Origin: Amarobacillus sp046328225
Lineage (GTDB): Bacteria > Chloroflexota > Dehalococcoidia > Tepidiformales > Tepidiformaceae
NCBI GenBank assembly: GCA_046328225.1
Contig: JAXLWZ010000017.1
Span: forward strand, 1-64,000
Direction: 5' to 3'
DNA length: 64,000 nucleotides
Position numbers and translations under genes: made by a program. How positions within the stretch are numbered: the stretch's first letter is position 1; the number at the start of each line of letters is the position of its first letter. The notes under the pieces are model-generated. The model had not been told where the DNA came from and made no database searches. It was given only the letters and a program-made list of their open reading frames with translations. This document shows, piece by piece, positions 61,845 to 64,000 of the stretch.

Positions 61845-62603
61845 GTGACCGCGACCCGGTTCGCGGCCACGGTGAGCTACGACGGCACCGCGTTCGCCGG
61901 CTCCCAACGCCAGGCCAACGCCCGGACCGTCCAACACGAACTGGAAACCGCGGCACAGGCGCTCTTCGGAACGCCCACCCGCGTGGCGATGGCCGGGCGC
62001 ACCGATGCCGGTGTGCACGCCATCGGACAGGTGGCGGCTTTCTCCGCGGAAACGCGGCACGAGCCGCGAACGGTGGAACGGGCGCTCAACGCCCATCTGC
62101 CGGATGATGTGGCGGTTCGCGCCGTTCGCCACGCGCCCCCGGATTTCGATCCGAGGCGCTGGGCACGAAGGCGCTGGTACCGTTACACCGTTTGGAACGG
62201 CGAAGCGCGCGACCCGCTCCTCCGCCGCAGCGCATGGTTCGTCGAGGGCAACCTCGATCTCGATGCGATGCAGCAAGCGGCCAACGCACTCGCCGGCAGG
62301 CAGGATTTCCTCGCCTGCTCCGGCACACTCGAACCCGGACGGACCTCGGTCCGCACCGTGTTCACCGCAGGCTGGCACCGCGATGGCGATGCCCTCCTGT
62401 TCGATATCGAGGCGGATGCCTTCCTGCCGCAGATGGTTCGCCGGCTCACCGGCGCCCTCATCCGCCTGGGTCGGAGGCCGCTGGAAGTGGAGGATTTCGT
62501 CCGCCTGCTCGGGCAGGCCGCACCGGGGACCATCGGGCCTACCGCCCCCCCAAACGGCCTCTGCCTCCGGCATGTGTGGTACGACGAGGGATACGACCAA
62601 TGA
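61845..62603 (+). CDS. truA: tRNA pseudouridine(38-40) synthase
   Basis: 252 aa. The catalytic Asp lies in A-G-R-T-D-A-G-V-H-A; the C-terminal F-L-P-Q-M-V-R-R-L-T-G is also typical. GTG start 5 nt after rplQ; stop overlaps the rplM ATG. Ribosomal and tRNA-modifying genes are thus in one transcript. Confidence 0.94.
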   Translation: MTATRFAATVSYDGTAFAGSQRQANARTVQHELETAAQALFGTPTRVAMAGRTDAGVHAIGQVAAFSAETRHEPRTVERALNAHLPDDVAVRAVRHAPPDFDPRRWARRRWYRYTVWNGEARDPLLRRSAWFVEGNLDLDAMQQAANALAGRQDFLACSGTLEPGRTSVRTVFTAGWHRDGDALLFDIEADAFLPQMVRRLTGALIRLGRRPLEVEDFVRLLGQAAPGTIGPTAPPNGLCLRHVWYDEGYDQ

Positions 62604-63133
62604 ATACGACCGTCCGCATGAAGGCCTCTGAGATTTACCGCGACTGGCACGTCATCGACGCCGCCGGCCGCCCGCTCGGCCGTGTCGCCACGGAGGCCGC
62701 AATCCTCCTCCGCGGCAAGCACAAGCCCACGTTCGAACCCCACCTGGACGACGGCGACTTCGTCATCATCATCAACGCCTCGCAGGTCCGCGTGACCGGC
62801 AAGAAGGCCGAGCAGATGAAGTACCACCGCCACTCCGGGTACCCCGGCGGCCTTCGCACCCGCTCCTATACCGAGCAGCTCGCCCGCTTCCCCGAGCGCG
62901 TCCTCGAGCAGGCCGTGCGCGGCATGCTGCCCAAGGGCCCCCTCGGCGAGGCCGTGGGCAAGCACCTCAAGGTCTACAAGGGCTCGAACCACCCGCACCA
63001 GTCCCAGATCATCGGCAGCGAACGCGCCCGCGCCGCTCGCGCCGCCACCCCCGTCGTCACCGAGCCCGCGAAGCCGCCGCGCCTTCGCCCGCTCGCCGTT
63101 CCCCAGGCCCAGCACCAGGCGGTTGAGGAGTAA
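62600..63133 (+). CDS. rplM: 50S ribosomal protein L13
   Basis: 177 aa. Motifs W-H-V-I-D-A-A-G-R-P-L-G-R, A-x-x-L-R-G-K-H-K, Y-H-R-H-S-G-Y-P-G-G and V-R-G-M-L-P-K. About 30 extra C-terminal residues (P-A-K-P-P-R-L-R-P region). ATG at 62600 overlaps truA. Confidence 0.95.
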   Translation: MNTTVRMKASEIYRDWHVIDAAGRPLGRVATEAAILLRGKHKPTFEPHLDDGDFVIIINASQVRVTGKKAEQMKYHRHSGYPGGLRTRSYTEQLARFPERVLEQAVRGMLPKGPLGEAVGKHLKVYKGSNHPHQSQIIGSERARAARAATPVVTEPAKPPRLRPLAVPQAQHQAVEE

Positions 63134-63138
63134 TCACC

Positions 63139-63537
63139 ATGGCTGATCAGCAGTACTTCTACGGCACCGGCCGCCGCAAGACCGCCGTCGCACGCGTCCG
63201 CCTCTATCCCGGCAATGGCGCCGTCGTCATCAACGGCCGCCCGCTCGAAGAGGTCTTCTCCCGCGATATCCATCGCGCCGAAGTCCTTTCGCCCCTGCGC
63301 CGCATCGGCCGCGAAGGCCGCTTCAGCGCGCAGATCAAGTGCGAAGGCGGCGGCGTCTCCGGCTGGGCCGGCGCCATCCAGATGGGCATCGCCCGCGCCC
63401 TCGTCGCCTCCGACCCCCTCGTCAAGCCTTCGCTCAAGCGCGGCGAGAACCTCCTCACCCGCGATTCGCGCATGAAGGAACGCAAGAAGGCCGGCCTCAA
63501 GCGCGCCCGCAAGGCACCGCAGTTCACCAAGCGCTAA
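63139..63537 (+). CDS. rpsI: 30S ribosomal protein S9
   Basis: 132 aa; its C-terminal tail touches P-site tRNA. Motifs Y-G-T-G-R-R-K-T-A-V-A-R-V, G-G-G-V-S-G-W-A-G-A-I and the basic end K-A-P-Q-F-T-K-R. GAGGAG upstream inside rplM. Last gene of the super-operon. Confidence 0.96.
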   Translation: MADQQYFYGTGRRKTAVARVRLYPGNGAVVINGRPLEEVFSRDIHRAEVLSPLRRIGREGRFSAQIKCEGGGVSGWAGAIQMGIARALVASDPLVKPSLKRGENLLTRDSRMKERKKAGLKRARKAPQFTKR

Positions 63538-63564
63538 CCGCGCTCCCCTCGCTCCTCATACCAG

Positions 63565-63590
63565 GACGGGCGCCCGCGAGGGCGCCCGTC
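63565..63590 (+). terminator. terminator closing the ribosomal super-operon
   Basis: An 11-bp perfect stem (63565-63575 with 63580-63590) with a GCGA tetraloop starts 28 nt after the rpsI stop, followed by TTCG. Confidence 0.7.
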
Positions 63591-63648
63591 TTCGCGTGCT
63601 CCCGGCGCCGTGGCACACTGGGCGAAATCCCCGGCCCCGGAGCACGCC

Positions 63649-64000
63649 ATGCACGTCGTCCGCGTCAGCGATTCGCCCGAAGTCCGAGCCGACCGCCCCA
63701 TCTTCGTGGGCGAAGTCTATTCCCGGCCCCTCATCGATGCCGCCACCAGCCCCGCGGTGACCGTCAACCTCGTCCGCTTCGTCGATGGCGGCAAGAACCA
63801 CCCCCACATCCACACCGCCGACCAAATCCTCTACATTACCGAAGGCGCTGGCACCGTCGGCGGCCCCGCGGGCGACAACCACGTCCTCGCCGGCGATATC
63901 GTTCACATCCCCGCGGGCGAAGTGCACTGGCACGGCGCGCGGCCCGGCCACCACATGGCCCACCTCTCCATCCTCCCGCCCTGCGAGACCACCGTCCTCG
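63649..64000 (+). CDS. cupin-domain protein, 3' truncated by window edge
   Basis: The 117 visible residues form a single cupin barrel: the first motif K-N-H-P-H-I-H-T-A-D-Q-I-L-Y-I-T-E-G-x-G and the second G-D-I-V-H-I-P-A-G-E-V-H-W-H-G-A, with metal-binding His/Gln residues. The frame stays open to the last base. Substrate unknown. GGAG 5 nt before the ATG. It is separated from rpsI by the terminator and so is a new unit. Confidence 0.82.
   Translation, partial: MHVVRVSDSPEVRADRPIFVGEVYSRPLIDAATSPAVTVNLVRFVDGGKNHPHIHTADQILYITEGAGTVGGPAGDNHVLAGDIVHIPAGEVHWHGARPGHHMAHLSILPPCETTVL

Overview
The window is about 70% G+C and dense with genes. Codons end mostly in C (CTC, GTC, ACC, ATC, GCC). It carries one str-S10-spc-alpha ribosomal super-operon, a menaquinone cluster and an actinobacterial-type PknB/PbpA/FHA cluster. 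Several exported proteins have architectures common in Chloroflexota: a Cys-rich N-terminus with a membrane helix and LysM, IPT/TIG repeats, and Thr/Pro-rich lipoproteins. The best guess is a high-GC, probably thermophilic member of the Chloroflexota (Tepidiforma-like). This rests on architecture and gene order only; no database search was possible.

Layout. Positions 1-8.3 kb: 3' part of coaE, a SUI1-type factor, an M20 metallohydrolase, a two-gene surface-protein unit behind a structured leader, an alpha/beta hydrolase, a NUDIX enzyme and a PatB-type C-S lyase. 8.5-14.3 kb: a probable PPi-dependent phosphofructokinase, a cyclophilin lipoprotein with a methyltransferase, tRNA-Leu(UAA), a DinB-like protein, a cupredoxin lipoprotein, a RibD/DHFR-like reductase and a terpenoid-cyclase-fold protein. 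14.4-18.3 kb: a molybdenum hydroxylase operon (FAD, 2Fe-2S and Mo subunits) ending in a MoaD/ThiS-like protein. 18.4-20.1 kb: three tandem paralogous lipoproteins. 20.2-21.3 kb: an acyl-CoA dehydrogenase. 21.5-26.7 kb: pbpA-fhaA-fhaB, then rodA on the other strand, then pknB. 26.8-28.7 kb: an S9 peptidase. 28.8-36.2 kb: menF-menD-menH-menB-menC-menE, all steps from chorismate to 1,4-dihydroxy-2-naphthoyl-CoA. 36.2-41.2 kb: a HIT/YqeK-like pair, a membrane-anchored unknown, a methylmalonyl-CoA-epimerase-like protein, a DUF2520-like oxidoreductase, an SH3 cell-wall protein and a LysM protein. A non-coding block of about 680 bp with a promoter leads into 41.9-63.5 kb: rpsL-rpsG-fusA-tuf, the S10, spc and alpha operons, then truA-rplM-rpsI and a terminator. 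A truncated cupin runs off the right end.

The points I think most deserve checking: rplD and rplW form one uninterrupted reading frame (L4-L23 fusion) with an internal Shine-Dalgarno; tuf has foreign-looking codon use that switches back in its last codons; infA is missing from its usual place between map and rpmJ, and the 3' end of map carries an AT-rich, promoter-like island; a 50-nt minus-strand hairpin precedes the IPT surface-protein operon; several genes have a -10-like box 6-8 nt before the start codon and no Shine-Dalgarno (candidate leaderless mRNAs); and rodA lies antisense inside the pbpA-fha-pknB cluster.
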